Shown here: positions 24,303 through 35,372 of the stretch, piece by piece
Numbering within the stretch: position 1 is the stretch's first letter
Layout of the letters: every line of letters begins with the position of its first letter
Assembly (NCBI RefSeq): GCF_002999335.1
Contig: NW_020312292.1
Coordinates: 1 to 64,000, forward strand
Reading direction: 5' to 3'
Origin: Cyclospora cayetanensis
Lineage: Eukaryota > Apicomplexa > Conoidasida > Eucoccidiorida > Eimeriidae
DNA length: 64,000 nt
Notes under the pieces: model-generated
Seen by the model: the letters and a program-made list of their open reading frames with translations, nothing else
Told to the model about the DNA's origin: nothing
Database searches by the model: none
Program-made: the position numbers and the translations under genes

Positions 24303-27057
24303 ATGAGGCTTGCGTCTGCGGCAGCGCATGCAAAAGAGCTAGAAAGCCATTTTACCGGGTAAAGGAGCGTCAGGCCAGTGTGTATAGCGGCGCAGTGTTT
24401 GCGACCCCTCCAGTGCCACGCGACTTGCCTACTGTGCCTCAAAAGCGGCGTTCTGCCCCGCTAAGCTATGACTTCTGTCGTTTGTTGTGAAATAAGGTAC
24501 GTATATCTTTAAATTTAGCTGAAGCAAAGTAAATTTCTGGCTTCCCTGCTTCTGAAAGGCGGCAACACTTGCAACAGGATTGAAGGGCGTAGAGAAGAAA
24601 ACTGGAGGGACTGGCCGCTTGCAAAGACGCCAATCAACGACCCTTCAGACGGCTGCCGTTGTGTGTTGTGCTTTCTGGCGTGCGGCACCCCCACAATGGA
24701 CGGCACACTCTCTAAAGCCAATGTGACTGCTCGTCTGTTGGCCTTTTCTAAGCTTAAAATTACGGGAAAGGTCCGGCATATCGCGAAAGCTGTGCGCACG
24801 CTTTTAAGGGACTCTTCATGCACGGATGAGCACATAATCGAGTTCCAAGCATCTGAATTTCAGGCGTTGCAATGCAACGGCAAGAGCGTTCTATTCCTGC
24901 GTTAGCAGCAGGCGTTGCTTCAGCAGCAAATGCTCAAGTCGAGGCCGCGCCTACCGACGGATCCAGCCAGAGCAACTGCAGCAACAGCAACAATACGTCT
25001 ATGACCAAGGTTGTCTAGCGGCTTTTTGCACCAGCCACAGCGGGAGGGCACGTCTTAGCGCGTACCGGTGCAGCTCTCAGTTCGACTGAGGTGCAGCTGC
25101 CGCATCACGACTCCTTTTAGCACCTGAAGCAGGTGTTGTAGTGGCACCCGTGAGGTGTGGCCGCGAGGGCGAGCTGCCGCGGAGCGTGGCGCAAAAATGC
25201 GTTCATGAGCAGCGGCAACAAGCGGTAAACGCATACAATAGCAGCGAGAGGAAGACGATCCTGCATTGGAAAGCTCCTCCTGACCGAGCAGCAATGCGTC
25301 TCAGGAGTCCACCTTCATCACTCGGTATGCGGCAAGTCGCAACAAACGCGAGTAGTAGCAATACGCCAACCATACCAGTAGTAGCTGGAAAAACACCTTA
25401 CAAGGAACGCAACTATTTGGGCGATCTCCAGGGCCCTCCCGCTCTCATTAGCCCTATGCCCCTCTGTGGCAGCATGCAGCAGCAGCATATCTGCAGTGTG
25501 CAACCCTTTTGCGTTCCAGGAGCACCAAGTGCATTACTGTCTTTGTAGTTATAAGCCACAAGACAGCCTGCTGGAGGAATCGAAGTCGAAGGTTTGTGGA
25601 GAAGGGGGCGTCCGGGGTAGAGTTTCCTGACATGCCTGCATCTTTGGTACGGACTTCTTCAGTAGATGCTGCGTGCGGAAGTGGCGCCGAAAGGAAAAGA
25701 GGCTCTGACGCTAGTTCAAAATGGGTGTCTTGAACTCTCACGATGCTCCCATTACGATGTTCTGCTTCCTCTCTGGTGGGCCTCAACTCCCTAAAAGTGC
25801 CCTCAAAAGCCCTCCTTCGGTCTAGTGCCTGCGCCCTCAAAGTGCAGGACCTTCGCCGTATGATGTCTGAGTGGGGATATACACCTCAACAGCGGAATGC
25901 TTATTATGAGAATAGGCTGCCTTATCTCTTTGGAGCGTCCCATCGGCCTGCAGAGGGCGGTTCCCTTATTGCGGATAATGACGGCTGTCTCCAGGCCTTC
26001 AACACCTTATTCAAGAGGAGAGAAGGCCGAGGCCCCTGTGCATAGGGTCATGTCATCAGCGTTTTTGCTGCTACTTTGTCCCTCATCAGCCTGTTGTAGA
26101 ATCTGATAGGCGGCTGCTGAAGACGACTTTTATCTCGCTGCGTGAGCGCTGCTGCGCTTTGGCGCTGTGCGAATGATTTCGCAGAGGAAAGGCCCTTTGG
26201 ACGGTGATGGTGCGGCTTTCAAAAAGTTTCAGGTCTGACATGCTGATGGGCTTTGCCGAAAGCGGCTTCACTTTTTAGAGCCATGCGTCAAAGCGTGTAG
26301 ATGGTGGATCCACAGCAGAAGAGCTACACACGGAGGAAGGCTGCTTTTTGCTGCATGGGCAGGACGAAAGCCCCGCTGACATGACGTAAAGAAAAGGCCG
26401 AAGAAGAGGATTCCATCGTGTGCTTGTCTTTTCCCTATCTAGTGGCACAAGACTGTGCAAGAGCCGACGGGGTGACGTTGTTGGTTGGGTCTTAGACATC
26501 CAGTATGATACGAGGTAGGCCTCTTCGCAAGTCCATAAATGCTTTTTTCTTTGGTTTCATGCGTTGCCTAGCTATTGGGACTTCTAGCCTGCAGTGGCAC
26601 CCTATAGGGATTTTTTCTGCCCCTACCTTTTTCTTTCCCTTCCCGTAATGTGCTATCTTGTGTGCACGCCCCTCAGCAGCCGATTGCTCTCTCCTTGGCG
26701 CTTCAGCCAAAGGCGCGTCAGCCATTCTCTCTTTAGACGAACTTGCCATTATGGGTCCTCAGGCGCCCTCCGAGTTTTCTTCGCTGACGAAATTTCAGCT
26801 TTATAGATGTCCCTTCTTGCACAGCTTTGGCTGCATCGCTACGCAGTTGTTGTGGAGATCGCCCCACAACCCCCGTTCTGACCCGATGCCGCAGGCGCAT
26901 GAGTGCGCAGCTTTTTGCAGCGCTTCTTGACAATGCACTCGAGGAGGCACTAAGCTCTTGGATTGTGTCTGAAGAGGCCTTCACCAACAGTTTGGCCCTA
27001 GCCTGCTCTCCTCTTCCCATAGCAGCTGCAGTCGCGGTCCCCCCGCTGCAGCGGTAA
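24303..27057 (+). CDS. Multi-exon hypothetical protein
   Basis: No family recognised. Many short plus-strand exons with good splice sites can be seen. The possible first exon is ATG 24303 (MRLASAAAHAKELESHFTG) before GTAAAG. A second possible start is ATG 24696 (MDGTLSKANVTARLLAFSK). Later pieces: about 25131-25450 (MRLRSPPSSLGMRQ, KTPYKERNYLGDLQGP), 25770-26030 (LRRMMSEWGYTPQQRNAYYE), about 26060-26170 (ESDRRLLKTTFISLRER), RKGPLDGDGAAFKKFQ before GTCTGA near 26232, GGSTAEELHTEEGCFLLHG near 26300-26385 before GTAAAG, about 26670-26800 (LSLDELAIMGPQAPSE), and a last exon from about 26891 with AALLDNALEEALSSW ending at TAA 27055-27057. The pieces share strand and codon style, so one gene is likely, but the 5' start and some joins are open. 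Confidence 0.45.
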
Positions 27058-27806
27058 CAACAGCAACCGCAGCAGCAGAAAGACCTAAAGGGGCTTTCTT
27101 GAAGCTCATGTCTCTCGCTGCCAGGAGAGCTCTCCATTGATTTGTTTCTGGCGATGTGAATGTTATCTGCCGCCCTCATTGACGTAGTATTATTTTATAC
27201 ATTCTATCTGCCTACCTTCCCGCTGCCTGTTCCTCCATTACGATCCCCTTGAATCGCACTGCCACTCTATCAAGCCCTTTCTAGCATTTACTCGAAATCA
27301 TTGTATGGCCCTCTAGTGTCATTTCCGTTAACGAACTTACCGATGCGTTGCGGCCATAGCAGTTGAGCGCCTCCTGGGCTCTCTGGCTGTGCGTTTCCGC
27401 TGTTTTGTACTCTTCAAGTTTGAACGTGTCCAGCTTTGAGGGTGCAGCACAACTCAGTCAGCTGCATCGTCAGTATGGAACTTCCAGAACCTTTTGGTCG
27501 TCTTTCCGCGTATAGGTTCCTGTCATTTGAACATCCTTGAACCCTCGGGGAGACTATTTCCGTCGAGCGATACACAGCTGCATACCTGCGACTTGCTTTC
27601 TACCCAGTTCACTAAAAGATACTATATAAAGTGTTTGTCGGACCCGGCCGTTCCCTCCCTCGCAGCCATACGTCCCTTCACTGTGCCATTCCTTTGTGTC
27701 TCTGCCCCCTGGGTCCTTGGCGCATGAGCCATGCAGCATCTCTGACACACCAAGACCTGTTTCTGGTATCGCTGTCTAGAAACTGACAACTGCTGCTTGC
27801 TCGCTA
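27058..27806. other. Gap upstream of the small secreted peptide gene
   Basis: Pyrimidine-rich, no supported gene. It should contain the promoter of the 27807 gene. Confidence 0.5.
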
Positions 27807-28144
27807 ATGAAACTTCTGCGGATGCTGCTTGTGCTGCTGCTGTGCTCGTGCCTCACTGTGGGTAAGGTTTAAGTCACTGTCGTGGCTATTAAAAGTAGGA
27901 ATTGTTAAGGCCTGACTCCGAGGGCGGTTCCCTCTGCCTCTTCAGACTTGAAAGGTATGCCGAGTCGTCAAACATTTCTTTGTACACATGAATGAGCCCA
28001 ACTGGCTATACAGTGCCAACGCATCTTATCAAACAACGGCTTGAAAATGATCAGCTTTACCCCAGCCTCGTCCTCAAGGTCCCTACTATTTCCTGGGACG
28101 CTACTTCAACCATTGGCTGCTCTTCAGCAGTGAATGGCTTATGA
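27807..28144 (+). CDS. Predicted small secreted peptide, 64 aa, three exons
   Basis: Exon 1 (27807-27861) encodes MKLLRMLLVLLLCSCLTV, a near-ideal signal peptide, and stops at a consensus donor GTAAGG. A 9-nt micro-exon (27946-27954) lies between a pyrimidine-rich acceptor (CTCTTCAG) and a donor GTATGC. Exon 3 (28014-28144) follows ATACAG, and TGA is at 28142-28144. All three exons join in phase (1+2, 1+2), and skipping the micro-exon also keeps frame. The mature part is about 45 residues, starts DLKVPTHLIKQRL, has one Cys, and contains LYPSLVLKVPTISWDATS. No domain or family is recognised. Secretion is inferred from the signal peptide only. No other coding frame competes strongly here. The gene model is an inference from splice signals and needs transcript support. 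Confidence 0.45.
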
Positions 28145-28670
28145 AAACACCATAAAAGCCCAGGACAGTGACGTGCAAGTGCTGTCAAAGGGCCTTATGT
28201 CTTCGATGCCCCCGGTTCGAACCCTCACTTATCAAAAGATAGAATCAAACAATTGGGGCATCTGTACAGCAAACGCCGACTCATATGCAGCGGACTAGAG
28301 CTCAACTTGCATCTGTTGTCCCTCTGCACTCCACCGTCATTTACTCACGAGCAACGCATCAAGATCTGCTGAGCTGCATAGGCGCAGAAAGTGAGCAGCA
28401 CAGAATTAAAAACTCCAGTTCGACCTAGAGCCTCACGAAAAGCACTCATATACGTAGTCCAAACAAGCGTCTCCACCCACCTAGTGGACCATATTACGAC
28501 CCCAAGGACACACCAGGCCTGAGCGGTATGCCTGGTCCTTTAGCCATACACCACAGGCCTGTGTCTAGCATGCTACGAAGGTTTCCTCTTATGAGGCATC
28601 AACGGCCGAGGTATACTTTGGTCACTGTGGGGAGTTTTTCACACTTTGTGCGAACAAGCTCCTGTGGAGC
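28145..28670. other. Gap between the small peptide gene and the minus-strand ORF
   Basis: No gene seen. A GGTTCGAACC motif at about 28214 resembles a tRNA T-loop, but no cloverleaf surrounds it. Confidence 0.5.
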
Positions 28671-29993
28671 TCACATACTTTTTATGCCAGCTATTTTGTT
28701 TGGACCCCTCCAGTTCGACGGCATGGCCCACCATCTGCTGCGAGTCTGTTTGAGAGCAATAGGCGGGTCAGCCATCTCTGCTTTGTGTACCTCTACATTT
28801 CCTGGCCGAAGTCTCGCCATCGGCGAAGCGCTCTCGGATCCGCAAGAGGGATGAACAGAGCGGAAGGAAAAGCGTCCTTTAATAGCACCGCAAGTGGAGG
28901 AGACTGTTGTAGCTCCGTCGCTGTGTTGGGAACACGATGCAGTGATGAATGCGGTAGTGCTTGCCGGGATAACAGCTTGTGTAGATTTGGACTGGGGTTT
29001 TAGAAGGAAATAGAGGACGCCAAGAAGGCGTTTGTGCGCGGCTGTCTTTTTGCTAGTGTCATCCCGCTCTAAAGCCTTGCCACCGACGGCTTCTAGATCC
29101 TCAACGCTTGTGAGATATTCGTCGTTGCCCGCAAGCCTATCTGCGGCCTCGTGCCTGCTTGTCAAACAGGCCACTTGCAAAGCATCTCGCAGATCAACCA
29201 TGAGTTGTACAACTACACGGTTAAGATAATGGCTATGCTGTTGATACGTCAGCTCTTGCAGAGCCCACGCCACTTCGGCCCACCGGTAAAAGCCGGTGGG
29301 GTGCTGTCGATGAAAGATGTGCAATAAATGCCTTGCCAAGGATACCACATCGCCTAGCCTACTGCTATCTGGGTGTGGGGGGCAAGAGGGGAGCCACCAG
29401 AAATCGCTCGGGTTCGTCGATATAAAGGACCCTCGGCTAGAGCTCCGTCTGTGGGGCCCTCCAATGAAAACAGGCGCGTCCTCTGGCAAAATCGAGCACT
29501 CAGTTTGCATCCAGAGGCTTGAAACTGGAGTCCTGTGTGCTTTCGTGCTGCCATAATAATGAAGGCTTGCCGCGATACTCCCCTCGGACCGAGATGACGC
29601 ACGGCAACTTCCGCAGGGAGTGCTACAGGAAGATGGGTGTCTCCTACACTGAGTGTTCTCGACAGTGGTCTGCATGGAATCTTCTCTTCGGATTCCAGCC
29701 GCGGAACAGCTAGGAAGAAGCACTACGGAGCTGTATGCCCGTTTCTCTGCCCTGGTGAGCGCCATGGGGTTGAGAGATACTGAAGCAGCGACCTTGAGAT
29801 GGAAGTCCGATTCTGTCGCCAAACGCTGCATATATGCGTCATACCTGGCAGATTCCCAAGCCGTATGCCTCCTTCTCATCTGCTTGCAAGCAGCAGAGTG
29901 TTGTGCATTTCTCCTATTTACGTTACCCCGAGACACAGCATTCGCGTCGCTTTCAATGGAGGGAACGAACTTCAGTGGGCACTGGGACACCAT
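28671..29993 (-). CDS. Hypothetical protein, 440 aa, single open frame
   Basis: A minus-strand frame of 440 codons from ATG (complement of 29991-29993) to a stop at 28671. This is the longest uninterrupted frame in a 7 kb stretch, so it is probably real. The N-terminal half is rich in Ser, Arg and Cys with no clear fold. Residues around 210-290 look helical and amphipathic (LARHLLHIFHRQH, FYRWAEVAWALQELTYQQ, VVVQLMVDLRDAL). Helical-repeat proteins of apicomplexan mitochondria have similar texture, but I cannot assign a family. No signal peptide or membrane segment. The tail after about residue 330 is Ser/Thr-rich. It could be one exon of a longer gene. Confidence 0.5.
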   Translation of the reverse strand: MVSQCPLKFVPSIESDANAVSRGNVNRRNAQHSAACKQMRRRHTAWESARYDAYMQRLATESDFHLKVAASVSLNPMALTRAEKRAYSSVVLLPSCSAAGIRREDSMQTTVENTQCRRHPSSCSTPCGSCRASSRSEGSIAASLHYYGSTKAHRTPVSSLWMQTECSILPEDAPVFIGGPHRRSSSRGSFISTNPSDFWWLPSCPPHPDSSRLGDVVSLARHLLHIFHRQHPTGFYRWAEVAWALQELTYQQHSHYLNRVVVQLMVDLRDALQVACLTSRHEAADRLAGNDEYLTSVEDLEAVGGKALERDDTSKKTAAHKRLLGVLYFLLKPQSKSTQAVIPASTTAFITASCSQHSDGATTVSSTCGAIKGRFSFRSVHPSCGSESASPMARLRPGNVEVHKAEMADPPIALKQTRSRWWAMPSNWRGPNKIAGIKSM

Positions 29994-32900
29994 GGCTCCA
30001 AAGAATTTGCGAAAAGTCCAGGAAGTGGCAGTCCAGAGGTTTTCCAGCGTTCATGCTCTCAGCAGGATCCGTATGCTGGTTTGAATTCAAGACGCCAATA
30101 AAAGAGCACCAGGAAATTAAAAAGCTGACTGCTTCCCCACTAGATCCCAAGCTGCTCCTTACGAAAAACCGAAGGCAAAAAACCTAAAACATGCTTTATT
30201 GAGCCAGTATGTTTGTAGTCTACATGTTATTTCCCTCAACAAACAGGGCGGAGACCGATGGGCAGCGACGAGATGGGGGGCAAGTGCCCCTCCTAAGGCC
30301 ATCCCAGCTTTCTATACAGACTTAAACTACTAGCTATGGTAAAGTTTTTTGATGTCTTTGGCAAAATATGCCGTTTCAAAAGTGCAGGGAGGATCCACGG
30401 ACATCTGGTGACCATGGAGTGTCTTACGAAATCAACAGTGCGCGTTCGTCCCCTGGTCTTTTATATTTCGATCTAGAGCACTCTGAAATTGGAACAGGGT
30501 GGAATATCGTGCAGAAGACACATATAATTGCGTGAAAACATACACAAAATGGGGAGGGAAAGCCACCAAAGCACTACGAGTCTCCCACATAGGGTTTTCC
30601 CCATGCGGGGATGCACACTCCAAAGTGTCCATTGTAATTGGGTTTTAGACAGTGTATTTTATTTGTTTTATACACCTTCAGCACACCATTAGCTATTCAA
30701 AGCGAAATCGAGCTGTTGCTGCATAGGTTTGCCTGCAGCACCAGCAGTACGATGTTTGACTGTTGGAGACAACGGTGCGGGCATTCAATGTTGCAATCAA
30801 CGTCAAGCCATGGAGTGCCATCTTCAAAGTAAGTTAATGTATCAGTTGGTGGTTAGAAACCTGCTGAATCACTCAGTTTGCCCTTGCAAACGACGAGCCT
30901 CGAAGATGCTTTAGTGCGCGGCAAAAATTGGAGGAAGCACGCACAGATGGCACTCGAGTCAAAGAGCATCAGAAACATAGAAGGAACCGCTTAATTACTA
31001 AACATTAATAGGAAAAGGGGTTACGAGTAGAGCAGTTCGTCTCAAAAATATGACAGGACCGTACGAGAGTGTGGGCTCATAGGATTACGCAATTTGGTAA
31101 GCGGCGATTACCAAGAAGCCAACGGAAGAGAGGAATCCCAGAGGGCACTCTGCGTCATTTATGCACTGTAGACTCGGTCTTTTAGGCACGGTTTCTATGC
31201 AAAGACGGCGAACCATTCCCTGCAGTTTCTCTTCAACAATTTGCCGTGCTGCTCCATGAAAGATGAGCGAAGCGGCTGCATCACACCATTCGTATCCATC
31301 ACTTACGGCCGTCTAATTTGGCCGTCACAGCAATACTTGTCCGCCCAACTTGCGTACATGGGGCAATCGTCGCAAGTCTCTGCCCAGCTCTTATTGCCAT
31401 TGATAGAGCCTGTGTGTATACCAGCTTCTAAATAAGTGCCAGTCCGCAGATGCTGGTTGCTCGCTGAAAGCTTGTGTAAGAGCTAGGAAAGAGTTTACTT
31501 CTTGGGGTTGAGTGCAAGGTTTAGGAAGTAAACAAAGGATATTTAATTCATGGCACACGTCAGATGGCTTTAGGTATCCTTTGTGTCCCAAGACCCAACC
31601 GAAAAAGGTATTAGTTAGTGTTCATCGCTAACATGGTTTTTAGACATTGACATCCTTGCAAGCCTTTAACAAACTTAAGTGCATTGCATGGATACAAGGG
31701 GGGGAATTCACGATGTTTCACAGAGTTTATCTTCAAATCAGCAGAAAGTTTGTGGAATCCTGATGTACTTTGTATTGCTGTACGCTCTCCATACTCATGT
31801 CCCTTTTGCCGAATGAACAGGCCTACTTACAGAGTTTGGGTACATAGCTTCTCTACTGGAGAGTTGAACTGAACAGCTACTCACGTGATTCGTCTCGGCA
31901 GAAGGAGGCCCAATATGTTGAGTTACAAAATATTTGGCGGAGCTTCTTACAATGCATAGACTTACGCGTTTGCCAACGGTGATGTCTCCTTCCTCCTTCA
32001 CGGTGTCCAAAGGGCTTTTCTAGCATCCATGGAGCTCAAGCATACCAAATGGCAGTGGAGCGGTTTTAAGCTCACCGAGCTCTCCCTCGGTCTTACGGAT
32101 TCTGCTGAATTGAAGCTCTTTGACTCGTCGCTTGTTATCTTGTGGGTTGGTTGCTTACTTTTGGCTGTGCGAGGCTAGTAGAATTGCAGTGCACTGCCCA
32201 AAAGCCATGACCGTCGACCTTTTATGCAGAAGCACTTCATCATAAAGAAGAACTACGTCATCGAAAGTGAATAGACCCATCAGTACACATATAGCGTTCT
32301 TTACTCTTCTCCTAATTATTCCCTTTGGGCCTTTGTTTCACCCAATGAAGCTGCCTAGTGCTGCCATTGAAAACTGAGTAGGCCATACGATCCCATCTCT
32401 GAGTTCAGATGCCTGACGCTGTCCGTTATGCGAATGAAAGCTAGATGCGTAGTCCCAGATTGATATCACTCGGCTTGTAAGGAGGAGAAGGAGTTTTATA
32501 GTGCAGCCCATTAAGCTACACCTGACCCCTTTCACGAATCCAGATATATTCAATCGACAGTTAGCAAACAATTGACTGTTTTGTGTGTTTTTTGGTATAT
32601 ATCGTATTTATTGCATTTTACTGGTAGCTCGAAACTAAAAGACATGACTCTATGTGTGTACGCATTAGATGCTATTCGCAGTTGGCTGTGAATGCTTGGA
32701 GCGCTCAAAGACTGCAGCTGCGTGCATCCTATAGCCCACCTTCCATGCATGCGAAAACCTGAGTGCCGTGGGCAGGGAAAGGGGGGAGTTTACAAAGCAG
32801 CACACAGTAACCTTGTATTAAACTTGTACTAGATATACAATCAAGCGCCTCCTCACAGAAGCCCAAGATGAAGTGCAACACCATGGACAGAGCTTGGAGT

Positions 32901-34544
32901 CAAGAATCTTCATGTTCCCACTTCAGCCACAGTGAAACTCTTACTAGCACGACCGTGAAGGGCTAAGCTTCGACTTTACTAGAGCTATTTCCCATGAGTT
33001 CAACATTGGGGCAGCGGAGCTTTAGTATCCGATCACACTCTTTGCGTAAAGCCCCAAGATCAGAGAGCACGAAAGCCGGATACTGCAAAATGAAGGGAAG
33101 TGGAACAAGGCATCGCAACATTGTAGCAGGGATGCTTTACTCAGGCAGCTTCCCTTGCACCAGTCATATTTGAGATCGAATTACGTTAAAAACTGACTGC
33201 TTGTCTTGGCTCCGCCTTCATGCTATTTTTTACATACGAGTTGAGTCAATGCACAAGGAATGAACACCCTGTCCGAGGGTTTCCGACTGCTCCGCGTTTC
33301 CAGAGCTGCCGCACGCACCCTAGCTGGCCCTCCCTCGACATACCGTAATCCTGTGGGATCTTTGACAAGGATAGCGGGTAGTGGGTATTTTGGGGGGACC
33401 GCCTAGTAATTTTTTTATTAACGGAGTCGCTAGAGAACGCGCTACAGCAATACAGCGTCGTCCGAATTCCGCTGGAAGAAGACAACATACCAAAACCAGA
33501 AAATCCCACGAAGGAAAGAGGTTCTCATTTTCGTGTGTCAGTTTTTTCCTATTGGGCAAAACGGCCACCGCTGAGGGACAGACAGACCAACAATAGGAGT
33601 AGGCGTTGCATGCCGTAAAATTTCGGCCTACGTATAATCTGAGGACCCTTCGAGGGTGCCGGCTACCCACCCATAAATGAAGCATGACTTCCCATCTAGG
33701 CGGTTGGTGAGGCCTAAGTGCAGCATGTGTCGCTTTGAACTGCTCATCCATTTCCATGTAGCTCAGACTGTCCGTGTGCGTGGAAAAAAAGCTATACGAA
33801 TTTTTCTGGCATAGATTACATAGAATAAATAGAAGGTATTGCTAATAATTTTATCGCTAGCCACCCAGGGTTCTGTCCATGTAGGGGTACGTTTGGCAGG
33901 CTGGCAGTTTCAGCGCAACTGCTTTCATTTAAGACAGCGACCCCATGTACCGGAGCTAAATGAGCAGGTGCAGCTGTTAAAACTGTTTTGAAGAAGGATT
34001 GCTAGCAGTCTTTTTAAATGATGCATCACGGCGCAGTCCGCTACGCTCAGCCGATTGGCGACTACCCCTGTTGTCACTCGTCCACAGCGGCAGCCGCACT
34101 GCATGCGGAGGCACTTTGGCTTCGTTCCGAATTAAGAGCAACAGAAACACTTTGAAGAGGCCAATGGGACCTTATGCAGCCTTATTGGTCCGACTGTTTC
34201 TTCTTTGGACTGCTTATTCATGATCCCTTGGCCCTAAGCTGCATGAGTACAGCCTCAAGGGCCTTAGTATCAAGATACTTTGCCGCTTCTCGAACACCCG
34301 AACTCCCGACAATCATCCACGAGAATGACAGAGGTGAACCTTCCAGCATCACGTAGCCGTGCCACTCCTGCCTGCACTCCCCACCGGAGTCATCTGATCT
34401 CGTTAGCTATGGGGTAGGCACTGTGTAGCACGTCATGGAAATGTGAATATGGAAGCATTCTACCACACTTTGGCGGTTCCTGCCGTCGTCGTACATCCCT
34501 GGATGCCTTTGCATTCTGCCCCCCTGCATGACATGCTTGTCTAA
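29994..34544. other. 4.5 kb gene-poor region
   Basis: Only short unrelated ORFs in all frames (for example 31241-31435 plus, 33320-33757 minus), none with recognisable motifs. AT content is higher than in the genes. It contains a diverged repeat copy (32690-32960). Its last few hundred bases should include the UEV promoter. Confidence 0.55.
32690..32960 (+). repeat. Diverged dispersed repeat, copy A
   Basis: This stretch aligns by eye with 63110-63370. Shared segments include GCTGTGAAT, CAGGGAAAG, a stretch around TTGTACT, and CTCCTCACA. In the matching frame, 32834-32875 reads YTIKRLLTEAQDE, against CTVKYLLTKAIDE at 63259-63297. A coding origin is therefore likely, and this copy is degraded (stop soon after). 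Confidence 0.5.
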
Positions 34545-35372
34545 ATGCGCCAAATGGAGGGAACCGTGCGTATGGATGTTCACTCGCAGGCCGTTGTGGT
34601 TCCCCGCTCATTCCGGCTTCTAGATGAGTTGGAGAAGGGGCAGAAGGGGCAAGTAGCGGAGGGAGTATCTTTTGGACTGGAGGAGGCGGATGATATCACC
34701 CTGACCAACTGGTCCGGCACCATCTTCGGACCACCAGGAGTGAGTGTTCCGCTCTCGTACATACGTTCGACTGAATGGCGTAAAGCTCTGTACGGACGAG
34801 ATGACCTTTTGCATTGCTGTCCAGATACTTGTGTGTTAAAGGAACATTGACAGGAAGCCATACAGGATTTGGTAGGCTAGATGGATGCAATCGCCGGATA
34901 TGGCTGCTGCGCTGCCTGTGTACAGACGGCCTTCGAGAACCGTATCTACTCTGTGGCCATTAATTGTGGACCCCAGTACCCGCATGCCCCTCCAGAAGTT
35001 CGGTTTCGCACGCGCATCAACATGCACGCAGTTGACCCTAATGGGGTGGTAAGACCATTCCTGATGGCCTCCCTTAGCCTGTTTTGTTCATGCTGTAGTC
35101 CTTTGGGCTGTTGGTTTGGAATACACGCTTGCAGCTCAAAAGCAGTGCAGGTCTGTTCAGTTGCATGACGGAGCTTGAAAAGCACCGTAGTATTGCCTGT
35201 AGTGTACTGACATGGCGGTGTGTGTGTGCAGGTCCTGAAGAGCAGCTTTCCCATGTTGCGTCAATGGCAGCGTTCCTATACAATTGACATGTTACTGACT
35301 GCCCTTAGGCAAGAGATGGCCTCGCATGCGAACCGCCGCCTCCCCCAGCCACCGGAGGGTGATATGTACTGA
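34545..35372 (+). CDS. MMS2: Ubiquitin-conjugating enzyme E2 variant (MMS2/UEV1 type)
   Basis: UEVs are E2-fold proteins without the catalytic Cys. They pair with Ubc13 to build Lys63-linked ubiquitin chains in DNA damage tolerance and signalling. Three exons, all phase 0: 34545-34739, 34926-35048, 35232-35372, giving 152 residues, close to the usual 140-150. Family hallmarks in order: [41 protein letters not shown] joined to [30 protein letters not shown], and [18 protein letters not shown], ending [10 protein letters not shown]. No HPN/Cys active-site segment is present, as expected for a UEV. The ATG at 34545 gives about a dozen extra N-terminal residues, and ATG 34572 (MDVHSQ) is an equally good start. 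Donors GTGAGT and GTAAGA and CAG acceptors are clean. Confidence 0.95.

Noticed and set aside
26733..27179. 148-codon minus-strand frame
   Set aside because: It is antisense to exons of the plus-strand hypothetical gene with good splice sites, and its Cys/Arg run comes from a CAG-type repeat read in reverse.
28205..28225. GGTTCGAACC motif resembling a tRNA T-loop
   Set aside because: No T-stem complementarity on both sides and no D-arm, anticodon arm or acceptor stem within 80 bases.
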